This document shows positions 25,245 through 34,412 of a stretch of 42,343 bases of DNA, one piece after another. The position numbers were made by a program, and so were the translations under genes. The first letter of the stretch is position 1. The number at the start of each line of letters is the position of its first letter. The stretch is from assembly GCA_900769745.1 (NCBI GenBank), contig CAAGHX010000182.1, positions 1 through 42,343 of the forward strand. Reading direction: 5' to 3'. Below the pieces are notes generated by a model. The model ran no database searches and was not told the origin of the DNA. It was given only the letters and a program-made list of their open reading frames with translations. The DNA is from an uncultured Alistipes sp. GTDB lineage: Bacteria; Bacteroidota; Bacteroidia; Bacteroidales; Rikenellaceae.

Positions 25245-25877
25245 CTAAGGAATATGCATAAACTTATGAGTTTGGATAGAGATGCTCCACTTAGGATTCT
25301 CCTTGGCATACTCGACCATAAGCGGCATAATCTGCTCATAGACACTCCACTCAGGCTGCAAGTAAAGGCGGCAATAACGGCCTACCCTACGAGCATTCTG
25401 CTCGGCCCACTCGAAATCCTCTGGCGACTGGATAATCACCTTCAGCTCGTGCGCACGACCAAAAGCCTCATCGAGAGGTGGCATCTGACGCTTTGGCGAA
25501 AGGCACACCCAATCGAACTCGCCACTGAATGGGTGGGTACCCGAGGTCTCAAGGAATATCTCCAGACCCTCCTCCTTCAGACGGTTAGTCAACACACCCA
25601 ACGGATAGAGCAGTGGCTCTCCGCCCGTAATAACGATAGCCTGCGCAGCACAAGCCTTAGCGCGTGCAACCACAACATCGACATCTACAGGTGGAAATAT
25701 GCGTGGATTCCAGGTATATTTGGCATCACACCAACGGCAACCCACATCACATCCGCCCAGGCGAATGAAGTATGCAGGCTTACCAGAGTGGAAGCCCTCG
25801 CCCTGAATTGTATAGAAGTCCTCGACCAAAGGCAGACGACGTCCGCCGTCGAGCAACTCGTTATTCGTCAATGACAT
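25245..25877 (-). CDS. queE: 7-carboxy-7-deazaguanine synthase (radical SAM)
   Basis: Makes 7-carboxy-7-deazaguanine from 6-carboxy-tetrahydropterin, a step towards queuosine. The 210-residue protein has the N-terminal DFYTIQGEG motif, the [4Fe-4S] cysteines Cys43, Cys47 and Cys50 in CDVGCRWC, and ITGGEPLLYPL (SAM binding). It ends with IQTHKFMHIP, as in homologues that ligate substrate there. It overlaps the 3' end of the hpt gene by 17 bases, so the two are likely translated from one message. Other queuosine genes are not in the window. Confidence 0.93.
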   Translation of the reverse strand: MSLTNNELLDGGRRLPLVEDFYTIQGEGFHSGKPAYFIRLGGCDVGCRWCDAKYTWNPRIFPPVDVDVVVARAKACAAQAIVITGGEPLLYPLGVLTNRLKEEGLEIFLETSGTHPFSGEFDWVCLSPKRQMPPLDEAFGRAHELKVIIQSPEDFEWAEQNARRVGRYCRLYLQPEWSVYEQIMPLMVEYAKENPKWSISIQTHKFMHIP

Positions 25878-26400
25878 ATATATCCTTCAAATTACGTCCC
25901 AACTGATCATAATCGAGGCCATAGCCTACAATAAACTCGTTGCCTATAGAGAGGGCTGTGTAGTCAATCTCATACTCATACAAGAACTTATCGGGCTTGA
26001 AGAAGAGCGTGCAGATTGAGATACTTGCTGGATTCATAGCCTTCAGGTAATCGAGCAGGTAGTTCATGCTGTGACCTGTCTCGACGATATCCTCAACGAT
26101 GATGATATCACGACCCTCGATATCGAAATTGATACCCATGTGTCGCTTTACCTTGCCAGTTGAATCGGTTCCCTCGTAAGACGAGATTTTAACAAAAGCC
26201 AACTGATTATCGAAGCTAACCTTGCGAATCAAATCGGCAAGAAACAGGAACGAGCCACTCAGGACACCCAAGAAAATGGGAGTGCGACCTTCGTAACGCT
26301 CATTAAGTTGCTCAGCAACACGAGCTACCGCCTTATCAATCTCCTCGGCAGGAATCAATACACGAAAAGTTTTGTCGTGTAGTTTAATCTTGTTCTCCAT
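25861..26400 (-). CDS. hpt: Hypoxanthine phosphoribosyltransferase
   Basis: Purine salvage: joins hypoxanthine (or guanine) with PRPP. The 179-residue type I phosphoribosyltransferase has the PRPP motif IIIVEDIVETGHS (about 99-111), the flexible loop SSYEGTDSTGKVK and the C-terminal GYGLDYDQLGRNL typical of Hpt. Start chosen at 26400 (MENKIKLHD); an in-frame ATG 24 bases upstream is less like the family. It overlaps queE by 17 bases. Confidence 0.95.
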   Translation of the reverse strand: MENKIKLHDKTFRVLIPAEEIDKAVARVAEQLNERYEGRTPIFLGVLSGSFLFLADLIRKVSFDNQLAFVKISSYEGTDSTGKVKRHMGINFDIEGRDIIIVEDIVETGHSMNYLLDYLKAMNPASISICTLFFKPDKFLYEYEIDYTALSIGNEFIVGYGLDYDQLGRNLKDIYVIDE

Positions 26401-26455
26401 TATTTTGTCGGGTTGGTTAGTCAATATTCAATACAGATGTATTTAGTTTAAATGA

Positions 26456-26476
26456 GCGGGCCGCATCGCAACCCGC
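26456..26476 (-). terminator. Weak hairpin after tkt
   Basis: GCGGG (26456-26460) and CCCGC (26472-26476) can form a short GC stem 10 bases after the tkt stop. The following minus-strand sequence (TCATTTAAA) is only weakly U-rich, so this may be an inefficient terminator. Confidence 0.35.
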
Positions 26477-26485
26477 CCATTCTAT

Positions 26486-28516
26486 TTAACCCTTCAACAA
26501 AGCCTTAACCTCTTCGTAAACCGTCTGTCCGTTATATCCGAACTTCTCGTCAAGCACCTTGAATGGCGCCGAATATCCGAAGTGGTTGCAACCGTGAATA
26601 ATTCCATTCTCACCTACAAGACCACTCAAGTTGAGTGACAAACCAGATGTAAGACCATAGCGTACAACATCCTTTGGCAATACACTATCCTGGTATGACT
26701 TAGGCTGGTCGCGGAACAAGCCCTCACTAGGAACGCTCACAACGCGAACTGGAATACCATCCTTCTGCAAGAGCTCTGCACCCTCAACCAAAGTTGATAC
26801 CTCAGAACCTGAAGCGAGCATTACAACCTGAGCCTTAGCTGAATCTGCTACGATGTAAGCACCCTTAACAGCTTGCTTAGCCTCCTCACGACGGCTGCAG
26901 TTCAACGCTGGCAATGTCTTGATATTCTGACGTGAAAGAATCAACGCTACAGGACGCTTCTCGCTCATGATGTACTGCCAAGCAACCATTGTCTCCTCGG
27001 CATCAGCTGGACGCAACACTACCATCGAGCGCTCGCCCTGGTGGTTACGCACGTGCTCCATCAAACGAATCTGAATCTCGTGCTCGATAGGCTGGTGTGT
27101 AGGACCATCCTCACCTACGCGGAATGAGTCGTGTGACCAGATGTAAATTACGCGGAGACGCATAAGAGCCGACATACGGATAGCTGGCTTCATATAGTCT
27201 GAGAATACGAAGAATGTACCGCAAGCAGGGATAACACCACCGTGCAATGCCATACCGTTCATAACGCAAGCCATAGTAAGCTCAGCAACACCTGCCTGGA
27301 AGAACTGACCAGTAAAATCGCCCTTTGTGAAGGCCTTGGTCTTGTTCAAGAAGCCGTCTGTCTTATCTGAATTGCTCAAGTCGGCCGATGCAACGATCAT
27401 ATTTTCGATCTTCTCGGCATATACACCCAACATAGTAGCTGAAGCCACACGTGTTGCAGTGTCTGACTTTATCTCAATCTTGTGATAATCAATTTCTGGA
27501 ACCTCGCCAGAGAGGAAGAGGTTCAACTTGCGAGACAACTCGCGGTTTGCAGCACGCCAATCGGCCTCAACCTGCTTCTGCTGAGCAGCCCATACGTTGA
27601 GCTCGCAGCGACGTGTGGCGTAAATCTCCTTAGTCTCCTCGAAGAGCTGGAAAGGATTCTCTGCATCGCCACCCAAGTTGCGTACAGTGGCAGCCAAATC
27701 TGCACCTGCACCCGACAAAGGCTGACCATGAGTCGATACTTTACCCTCAAAACTCTCGCCATTTGCGCCCATAGCACCCTTTGCCATAGTTGTGTGACCA
27801 ATGATGAGCGAAGGCATCTCAGTCTGCTCGTTGGCAGCCTTGAGCGCAGCACGCAACTCATCTACATTGTGGCCATCAACCTCCTGTACGAACCAGCCCC
27901 ACGCGCGATACTTAGCAGCAACGTCCTCAGAATCGATCTCGTCAACCTTAGTTGAGAGCTGTACGTTGTTAGCGTCGTAGTACATAATCAGGTTAGCCAA
28001 ACCGAGGTGACCAGCAACACGGCCTACACCCTGAGAAATCTCCTCCTGGATAGCACCATCAGAGACGAATGTATAGGTCTTGTGAGCCATCCACTCGCCG
28101 AAACGAGCCACCATGAAACGCTCTGCGATAGCAGCACCTACGGCCATAGCATGACCCTGACCCAATGGTCCTGATGTGTTCTCTACACCGTGCACGAAGT
28201 CAACCTCTGGGTGACCTGGTGTGATGCTACCCCACTGACGGAAGTTCTGCAAATCCTCCATCTTGTAGAAACCAGACATCATCAACACCGAATAGAGCAT
28301 TGGTGACATGTGGCCAGGATCGAGGAAGAAACGATCACGGAATGGATAGGTAGGATTCTCTGGATCAAACTTGATGAACTCAGTGTAGAGCAGATTGATG
28401 AAATCAGCTCCACCCATAGCACCTCCTGGGTGTCCAGACTTAGCTTTCTCTACCATAGCGGCAGCCAAAATACGAATGTTATCGGCAGCCTTGTTAAGTT
28501 TTGAGTTTTCGAACAT
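26486..28516 (-). CDS. tkt: Transketolase
   Basis: TPP-dependent transfer of two-carbon units in the non-oxidative pentose phosphate pathway. The protein is full length at 676 residues. The N-terminal half holds KSGHPGGAMGGADF, SGPLGQGHAMAVGAA and the TPP/metal site, which reads SDGAIQEE in place of the usual GDG start but keeps the Asp and downstream DANNVQL. The middle domain has DLSNSDKT and SHDSFRVGEDGPTHQP. It has its own -7 box just upstream, although clpX lies only 47 bases before it. Confidence 0.96.
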   Translation of the reverse strand: MFENSKLNKAADNIRILAAAMVEKAKSGHPGGAMGGADFINLLYTEFIKFDPENPTYPFRDRFFLDPGHMSPMLYSVLMMSGFYKMEDLQNFRQWGSITPGHPEVDFVHGVENTSGPLGQGHAMAVGAAIAERFMVARFGEWMAHKTYTFVSDGAIQEEISQGVGRVAGHLGLANLIMYYDANNVQLSTKVDEIDSEDVAAKYRAWGWFVQEVDGHNVDELRAALKAANEQTEMPSLIIGHTTMAKGAMGANGESFEGKVSTHGQPLSGAGADLAATVRNLGGDAENPFQLFEETKEIYATRRCELNVWAAQQKQVEADWRAANRELSRKLNLFLSGEVPEIDYHKIEIKSDTATRVASATMLGVYAEKIENMIVASADLSNSDKTDGFLNKTKAFTKGDFTGQFFQAGVAELTMACVMNGMALHGGVIPACGTFFVFSDYMKPAIRMSALMRLRVIYIWSHDSFRVGEDGPTHQPIEHEIQIRLMEHVRNHQGERSMVVLRPADAEETMVAWQYIMSEKRPVALILSRQNIKTLPALNCSRREEAKQAVKGAYIVADSAKAQVVMLASGSEVSTLVEGAELLQKDGIPVRVVSVPSEGLFRDQPKSYQDSVLPKDVVRYGLTSGLSLNLSGLVGENGIIHGCNHFGYSAPFKVLDEKFGYNGQTVYEEVKALLKG

Positions 28517-28543
28517 ATCTATTGGTTTTCTCTTTCAATTACA

Positions 28544-28551
28544 CAAAGATA
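28544..28551 (-). promoter_or_regulatory. Bacteroidetes -7 box for tkt
   Basis: Minus-strand TATCTTTG fits TAnnTTTG and lies 28 bases upstream of tkt, in the 47-base gap after clpX. No TTG at normal -33 spacing was seen; the upstream half would fall in the clpX 3' end. Confidence 0.5.
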
Positions 28552-28563
28552 ATAATAATATCT

Positions 28564-29838
28564 TTATCCCACCCCTTTTAGCTCCAAAAAATTCGAACCT
28601 TCTATCTTCTTTTTTGCATATTCGAGTGTAACGACGAAACGAGAGTCGCCCGACATAGGCACTTCATACATCGCATCAATCATTATTGCCTCGCATATCG
28701 AACGCAATCCACGTGCACCCAACTTGTACTCATCGGCCTTCTGCACGATATAGTCGAGCACCTCGCCATCGAACTGAAGCTCAACATTATCCATATCGAA
28801 AAGACGCTCATACTGCTTGACAATTGCATTCTTTGGCTCGGTCAAAATCGAGCGCAAAGCATCCTTTGTCAAAGGCTGCATATAGGTCAAAACAGGCAGA
28901 CGACCCACCAACTCAGGAATAAGACCAAAAGACTTCAAATCCTGAGGCATAATGTACTTCATGAGGTTATCTCTATCCACCGAAGAGCCGCTTTGCAGAC
29001 CGAAACCAATTGCTCGGGTATTCAATCGCTGCGCAATCTTCTTCTCGATACCATCGAATGCACCGCCACAGATAAAGAGGATATCCTTCGTGTTGACTTG
29101 GATAAACTTCTGATCGGGGTGCTTACGACCACCCTGAGGCGGAACATTCACCACCGTACCCTCCAAAATCTTTAACAGAGCCTGCTGCACGCCCTCGCCC
29201 GACACATCACGTGTGATGCTTGGGTTGTCGCTCTTGCGGGCAATCTTGTCAATCTCGTCGATAAAGACGATACCGCGCTCAGCAGCCTCGACATTGTAAT
29301 CGGCCACCTGCAACAGACGCGAGAGGATGCTCTCCACATCCTCGCCCACATAACCAGCCTCGGTGAGAACCGTAGCATCGACAATCGTAAATGGAACATT
29401 CAACACCTTGGCGATAGTTCTGGCCATCAAGGTCTTACCTGTACCCGTTGGACCAACTAGCACGATGTTCGACTTGTCAATTTCCACCTCGTCGGCACTC
29501 TTCTCAGAGCGGCTCTTCAGGCGCTTGTAGTGGTTATACACAGCCACCGACATATATCGCTTTGCATCGTCCTGACCAATCACATACTGGTCCAAAAACT
29601 CCTTAATCTGATGTGGCTTGAGCAACTCAGCCATCTCAAAATCGCCCTTCTTGCTCTTGCTTGTATCGGCCGTGAGCTCGCTCTCTGAGAGCATCTGATA
29701 ACCGCGCTCAACGCAGTTGTTACAGATGTTCACACCGCCCATTCCCTGAAACAGCAGAGCCACATCGCTACGCTTGGCTCCGCAGAATGAGCAGCAGTCG
29801 TCACCCTTCGAACCTGTACCTTTATATTTTTGTGCCAT
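28564..29838 (-). CDS. clpX: ATP-dependent Clp protease ATP-binding subunit ClpX
   Basis: AAA+ unfoldase that recognises, unfolds and feeds substrates to ClpP. The 424-residue protein has an N-terminal zinc-binding domain with Cys16, Cys19, Cys39 and Cys42 (CSFC and CNNC), then the AAA+ module with Walker A GPTGTGKT, Walker B FIDEIDKIAR, the pore loop GYVGEDV and the RKHPDQKF segment near the ClpP-binding loop. It starts 18 bases after clpP on the same strand, the standard order. Confidence 0.98.
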   Translation of the reverse strand: MAQKYKGTGSKGDDCCSFCGAKRSDVALLFQGMGGVNICNNCVERGYQMLSESELTADTSKSKKGDFEMAELLKPHQIKEFLDQYVIGQDDAKRYMSVAVYNHYKRLKSRSEKSADEVEIDKSNIVLVGPTGTGKTLMARTIAKVLNVPFTIVDATVLTEAGYVGEDVESILSRLLQVADYNVEAAERGIVFIDEIDKIARKSDNPSITRDVSGEGVQQALLKILEGTVVNVPPQGGRKHPDQKFIQVNTKDILFICGGAFDGIEKKIAQRLNTRAIGFGLQSGSSVDRDNLMKYIMPQDLKSFGLIPELVGRLPVLTYMQPLTKDALRSILTEPKNAIVKQYERLFDMDNVELQFDGEVLDYIVQKADEYKLGARGLRSICEAIMIDAMYEVPMSGDSRFVVTLEYAKKKIEGSNFLELKGVG

Positions 29839-29856
29839 ATTTTTCAGTTTTGGCTA

Positions 29857-30525
29857 TTACTTCACTCTTTTACCCAACACCTCGTCGATAAGGCCATACT
29901 CCTTGGCCTCGGTAGATGTCAACCAATAATCTCTATCGGCGTCCTGCTCAATCTTCTCGATTGCAACGCCCGAATGTGCCGAGAGAATCTCGTACAACTC
30001 GCGCTTGGTCTTCATAATCTCGCGTGCTGTAATCTCGATATCAGATGCCTGGCCCGAAGCACCACCCAAAGGCTGGTGAATCATAACACGAGAGTGAGGC
30101 AGAGCCGAACGCTTACCCGCAGCACCCGCAGTCAAAAGCACAGCACCCATCGATGCTGCCAAACCTGTACAGATAGTGGCTACATCGCACGAAATGAGCT
30201 GCATAGTATCGTAGATACCCAAGCCCGCCGACACCGAACCGCCAGGCGAGTTGATATAAATCTGCACATCCTTCGATGGGTCAACCGACTCGAGGAACAG
30301 CAACTGAGCCTGGATAATATTGGCTGCATCGTCGTAGATTGGAGCTCCCAAGAAGATGATGCGATCCATCATCAAACGTGAAAAGACATCCATAGTCGCA
30401 ACATTCAACTGACGCTCCTCGATGATGGTGGGTGACACATACGATGAGAGTATCGATTCAAAGTTGTGCAACTTCAGGCTGCTGATACCGCAGTAGCCCT
30501 TGGCATATTTCTCAAATTCACTCAT
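29857..30525 (-). CDS. clpP: ATP-dependent Clp protease proteolytic subunit
   Basis: Serine protease chamber that degrades substrates delivered by ClpX. The 222-residue protein has catalytic Ser125 (GLAASMGAVLL), His150 (MIHQPLGGASGQA) and Asp199 (DRDYWLT), and the SPGGSVSAG loop. The N-terminus is about 14 residues longer than E. coli ClpP, consistent with a propeptide or a Bacteroidetes-specific extension. It lies between tig and clpX. A strong hairpin stands only 16 bases upstream of the start codon. Confidence 0.97.
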   Translation of the reverse strand: MSEFEKYAKGYCGISSLKLHNFESILSSYVSPTIIEERQLNVATMDVFSRLMMDRIIFLGAPIYDDAANIIQAQLLFLESVDPSKDVQIYINSPGGSVSAGLGIYDTMQLISCDVATICTGLAASMGAVLLTAGAAGKRSALPHSRVMIHQPLGGASGQASDIEITAREIMKTKRELYEILSAHSGVAIEKIEQDADRDYWLTSTEAKEYGLIDEVLGKRVK

Positions 30526-30540
30526 AGTTTTTTGTTTAAA

Positions 30541-30582
30541 TTAAAAATTGGACTCTGCAAACATTAAGCCCAGAGTCCAATT
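30541..30582 (-). terminator. Terminator-like hairpin between tig and clpP
   Basis: AATTGGACTCTG (30546-30557) and CAGAGTCCAATT (30571-30582) form a perfect 12-bp stem with a 13-nt loop, followed on the minus strand by a U-rich stretch. It should end tig transcription, yet it stands 16 bases before the clpP start. That leaves no room for a clpP promoter downstream, so it may be a partial terminator or part of the clpP leader. Confidence 0.7.
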
Positions 30583-30676
30583 CTTAGAGTATTATGATAC
30601 TTTTCCGACCAATAACCGCAATCGACCGGCCTCTACTAGCCTCCCCCTGCGATTATCAATCTCTACAAAAACTTGA

Positions 30677-32002
30677 TTAAGCCTCCTGAGCCAACTTTGC
30701 GAACTCCTCAGAAGATACAGCCTTAGTGGTAACCTTCACCTGAGACTTAACGTACTCAACAACCTTCATCTCGTAGAGCTTCTCGTAAATCTTCTGAGCC
30801 TGCTCCTTGTTCTCAAGAATCTGCTTTGAGAAGTTTGCAATCATCTCCTCTGGTGCTGATGGCATACCATACTGAGCGAACTGAGCCTTTGCGAACTCCT
30901 TTGCCTCAGCCTCAACCTCCTCCTGGCTAACCTTCAAATCGGCAGTCTGGATGAAGTGCTTCTGCAAGTAGTTCCAAGTGAACATCTGAATAAAGCCGTC
31001 GAAGTCCTTCTCGATCTCCTCCTTAGAGAACTTACCCTCGTTGATTACATACAACCAACGCTTCAAGAACTCTGTAGGCATCTGCAAGCCAGCCTTCTCA
31101 ACGATGAACTTACGAACTGTGTTTGCAAACATATAATCTGCCTCACGAGAAATCTCAACATCAACCTCAGCTGAAAGGAATGCGTCCAACTCCTCCTCAG
31201 TGTTTACGTTACCAGCAGGGAACGCCATCTTGAAGAACTCCTCGTTGAGCTCTGGGTTAGCGAACTGACGAATCTGCTTGATCTCGAGCTCGAACTTAGG
31301 ATTGATTGACTCCAACTCATCCTCCTTAACCTTCAAGATAGCAGCACGCTGTGATGCAGACTTGTAGAGCTCGTTAACATCTACCTCCATCTTAGCACCT
31401 ACCTTCTTGCCGATGAATGGCTTACGCTCCTCATCGCTCATAGAGATAAGACCTACGTATGCATCGTCAACCTTGATGTCGCCATTGTCAAGAACAACTG
31501 TCAAAGCCTCGTCCTTCTTAACCTTCTCAACATCTACCAAGCGGCCATAGCGACGCAAGTAGTTGTCCTTGTATGCTGAAAGCATCTTCTTATCAACCTT
31601 GATCTTGCTGTAAGTGAGCTTATCCTTAGCTGAGAGCTCTACCTCAACCTTTGGAGCCTCACCAATCTCGAACATGAACTCGTGCTCAGTGTTGTTCTCG
31701 AAATCGAAGTCGCCCTGCTCGTCTGATGGGATTACATCGCCTACGTAGTCGATACCCTCCTTCTGCAAATACTCGAATACAGAGTTTGAAGCAATACGAT
31801 ATGCCTGCTCTGCAACGGCACCCTTACCGTACATCTTGCGAACGATGCCCATAGGTACCATACCAGGACGGAAACCTGGAACGTTAGCCTTACGCTTGTA
31901 GTCGCGAAGCATCTTATCTACTGCCTCACCATAATCCTGTTCTCCAACGACAACCTTCAAAATCGAAGTGCCTAACTCACGCTGTTCTCTTGTAATTTTC
32001 AT
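30677..32002 (-). CDS. tig: Trigger factor (ribosome-associated chaperone)
   Basis: Binds nascent chains at the ribosome exit. The 441-residue protein has an N-terminal ribosome-binding domain with GFRPGMVP (43-50), a variant of the classic GFRxGKxP signature with Met for Lys. A middle PPIase-like region (about 160-250) follows, and a long helical C-terminal domain. The middle region looks degraded compared with FKBP-type PPIases, so isomerase activity is doubtful. Gene order tig-clpP-clpX is widespread in bacteria. It has its own -7 box 55 bases upstream of the start. Confidence 0.92.
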   Translation of the reverse strand: MKITREQRELGTSILKVVVGEQDYGEAVDKMLRDYKRKANVPGFRPGMVPMGIVRKMYGKGAVAEQAYRIASNSVFEYLQKEGIDYVGDVIPSDEQGDFDFENNTEHEFMFEIGEAPKVEVELSAKDKLTYSKIKVDKKMLSAYKDNYLRRYGRLVDVEKVKKDEALTVVLDNGDIKVDDAYVGLISMSDEERKPFIGKKVGAKMEVDVNELYKSASQRAAILKVKEDELESINPKFELEIKQIRQFANPELNEEFFKMAFPAGNVNTEEELDAFLSAEVDVEISREADYMFANTVRKFIVEKAGLQMPTEFLKRWLYVINEGKFSKEEIEKDFDGFIQMFTWNYLQKHFIQTADLKVSQEEVEAEAKEFAKAQFAQYGMPSAPEEMIANFSKQILENKEQAQKIYEKLYEMKVVEYVKSQVKVTTKAVSSEEFAKLAQEA

Positions 32003-32057
32003 AACCTGTATATAAATTTTATCCTATTTTAATCCAAATTGGGTCTGTTTCGGAGTG

Positions 32058-32065
32058 CAAAGGTA
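32058..32065 (-). promoter_or_regulatory. Bacteroidetes -7 box for tig
   Basis: Minus-strand TACCTTTG matches TAnnTTTG, 55 bases ahead of tig. No -33 TTG at the expected distance. The surrounding AT-rich sequence is typical of promoters in this group. Confidence 0.55.
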
Positions 32066-32148
32066 ATTAATTTTAATTAATTAACGGCCCATATGCTATT
32101 TTTTATTTGATATTTAACGCAACCAACAGAGCCAATCGTGCAAACTTG

Positions 32149-32193
32149 GCTAAAATATGGCCTCTGAAGCCACCTTCGAAGCTCTATTTTAGC
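32149..32193 (-). repeat. 9-bp inverted repeat between rnr and tig
   Basis: GCTAAAATA (32149-32157) and TATTTTAGC (32185-32193) are perfect reverse complements with a 27-nt interior that can itself partly pair (CTCTGAAG near CTTCGAAG). It lies 27 bases after the rnr stop. It could end rnr transcription, but no clear U-run follows. Confidence 0.5.
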
Positions 32194-32219
32194 ACCCTCG
32201 GCACCAAAATCTCGACAAT

Positions 32220-34412
32220 TTATCGCTTCTGCGGCTTGCTGCCCACGATGAGTTCGAAGTCGAGTGTGCGGCGACGCATATCGACGCCCTTCACTCTAAT
32301 CCACACCTCATCGCCGAAGGCTATCGTGCGACCTGTTGCTCGACCCACCACAGCATAGCGAGCCTCGTCGTAGGCGTAGTAGTCGCCCTCGATATCACGC
32401 AGGTAGGCCATACCCTCGATGTGGGTATCGTTGAGCTCGACATAGATACCCCACTCGCTCATGCCCGACACATGACCCTTGAACATCTGGCCAATCTTGT
32501 CTTGCATATACTCCACCATCTTGTACTTGATAGATGCTCGCTCGGCATCAGAAGCCACAATCTCTCGCTCCGAAGCATATACACACTGCGACTCCAGGCG
32601 CTGCTTATCGGCCGACTTGCCACCATCGAGGTAGCGGGCCAGCAGACGATGCACCATCATATCGGGATAACGACGGATGGGCGAAGTAAAGTGAGTATAA
32701 TACTTGAAGGCCAAGCCATAGTGGCCGATGTTGTCGGTCGTATAGAGCGCCTTCGACATACTTCTCACGGCCAGCGACTGGATAGCATTCTCCTCTACTC
32801 GACCCTTAATCTCGCCAACGAGCTTATTGATTGCCTTGGCAACAGCACGACCCTTCGATGCTCGGAACTGATAACCAAACTTCAGCACAAAGTCGCGGAA
32901 GCGGGTGAGTTTCTCCTCATTCGGCTCGTCGTGTACACGATACACCATCGAACGTGCCACCTTGCGGTTGCCCTCCTGGCGATATGTGCAATACTCCGCC
33001 ACGCGGCGGTTAGCCAAAAGCATAAACTCCTCGATAAGTTGATTCGACTCCTTCTGCTCCTTGGTATAGACGCCCAAAGGCTTGCCATTCTCATCGAGAA
33101 TAAACTTAAACTCGGCTCTCTCGAAGCTCACAGCTCCAGCCTTGAAACGGCGCTGGCGCATGGTCTGAGCCATCTTATTGAGCACCATAATCTCCTCGGC
33201 ATAGTCGCCCACACCTGTCTCGATGCGAGCCTGAGCCTCGGCGTATGTAAATCGGCGGTCGGAGTAGATAACCGTTCTGCCGAACCACTCCTCCAGCACG
33301 TCACCATCTTCGTTTACGTTAAAGACTGCCGAGAAACACAACTTCTCCTCGTTAGGGCGCAACGAGCAGAGCTCATTACACAATCGCTCGGGCAGCATAG
33401 GCACTGTTCTATCGACCAAATAGACCGAAGTACCTCTGTCGCGGGCCTCGCAATCGAGCACCGACTCGGGCTGAATGTAGTGAGTCACATCTGCAATATG
33501 CACACCCACCTCCCAGATGCCATCCTCCAATTTGCGGATAGACAGGGCATCATCGAAGTCCTTGGCATCGGCAGGGTCGATTGTAAAGGTTGTAACATCT
33601 CTAAAGTCACGACGCTCGGCATAGTCACGCTCGGTGATTGTGCCATCAATTGCCTGGGCAGCATCCAAAATATCCTGCTCAAACTTATATGGCAGGTCGA
33701 ACTCGGCCATAATAGCGTGCATCTCGGCATCGTTATCGCCCGCCTGACCCAGCACATCGACAATCACGCCTCGTGGCGACTTATCGCCCGGACGCCAATC
33801 TGTGATGTTGAATACCACCTTGTCGCCATCGCTCACCTTGGGGTACTCCTTGCGTGGGAAGAATATATCGAATGGCAACTTACGCGAGTCGGCACGCACA
33901 AAAATAGCAGCACGGCTAACCTCCGCAACGCCCACATATCGCTTTTTGCTTCGCTCCAAAATCGACATAACTGCACCCTCGGGGTGGTCACCCTCTCGAT
34001 GCGCCTGGCGCTGAAGAACAACCTCAACCCTATCGCCATCGAGCGCATAGTTCATATTACGCTGATTGACATATATATCGGTTTCGAGCTCCTCGACCTT
34101 GACATATGCAGCACCCGAACCTATCATATCCACCACGCCCTCGTAGTGTGGCAGCTGAGCCATCGAGAGCTGATACTTATCGCGACCATAGCACTCCACT
34201 ACGCCCTCCTCGACAAGCGCCTCGACAATATCTCGCACTATGTATCGTCCCTCGCGTGTATTGCCACCCGAAGCCGATGCGAGCTGTTTCATCGAAAATA
34301 CTCTATCGGGGAACTCACGAAACATATTCACAACAAATGCGCTGCGAACACTCTTTGCGTCGGTTCGTTGTGCACCACCTCGACGCGAATCCTTTTTTCT
34401 TGACTGTCTCAT
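32220..34412 (-). CDS. rnr: Ribonuclease R
   Basis: Processive 3'-5' exoribonuclease that degrades structured RNA. The 730-residue protein has a basic N-terminus (RKKDSRRGG), winged-helix and cold-shock regions, the RNB catalytic domain with IDPADAKDFDDAL (metal-binding Asp cluster), FTSPIRRYPDMMVHR, and a C-terminal S1 domain (IGQMFKGHVSGMSEWGIYV). Start at 34412 is chosen because its ATG overlaps the stop of the upstream amidohydrolase by four bases (ATGA), which indicates coupling. It is the last gene of a four-gene run. Confidence 0.95.
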   Translation of the reverse strand: MRQSRKKDSRRGGAQRTDAKSVRSAFVVNMFREFPDRVFSMKQLASASGGNTREGRYIVRDIVEALVEEGVVECYGRDKYQLSMAQLPHYEGVVDMIGSGAAYVKVEELETDIYVNQRNMNYALDGDRVEVVLQRQAHREGDHPEGAVMSILERSKKRYVGVAEVSRAAIFVRADSRKLPFDIFFPRKEYPKVSDGDKVVFNITDWRPGDKSPRGVIVDVLGQAGDNDAEMHAIMAEFDLPYKFEQDILDAAQAIDGTITERDYAERRDFRDVTTFTIDPADAKDFDDALSIRKLEDGIWEVGVHIADVTHYIQPESVLDCEARDRGTSVYLVDRTVPMLPERLCNELCSLRPNEEKLCFSAVFNVNEDGDVLEEWFGRTVIYSDRRFTYAEAQARIETGVGDYAEEIMVLNKMAQTMRQRRFKAGAVSFERAEFKFILDENGKPLGVYTKEQKESNQLIEEFMLLANRRVAEYCTYRQEGNRKVARSMVYRVHDEPNEEKLTRFRDFVLKFGYQFRASKGRAVAKAINKLVGEIKGRVEENAIQSLAVRSMSKALYTTDNIGHYGLAFKYYTHFTSPIRRYPDMMVHRLLARYLDGGKSADKQRLESQCVYASEREIVASDAERASIKYKMVEYMQDKIGQMFKGHVSGMSEWGIYVELNDTHIEGMAYLRDIEGDYYAYDEARYAVVGRATGRTIAFGDEVWIRVKGVDMRRRTLDFELIVGSKPQKR

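Noticed and set aside
32421..34403. A 660-codon open frame on the plus strand opposite rnr
   Set aside because: It is the antisense shadow of the highly conserved rnr gene; its composition (Leu/His/Ile-rich) and lack of motifs show no independent coding.
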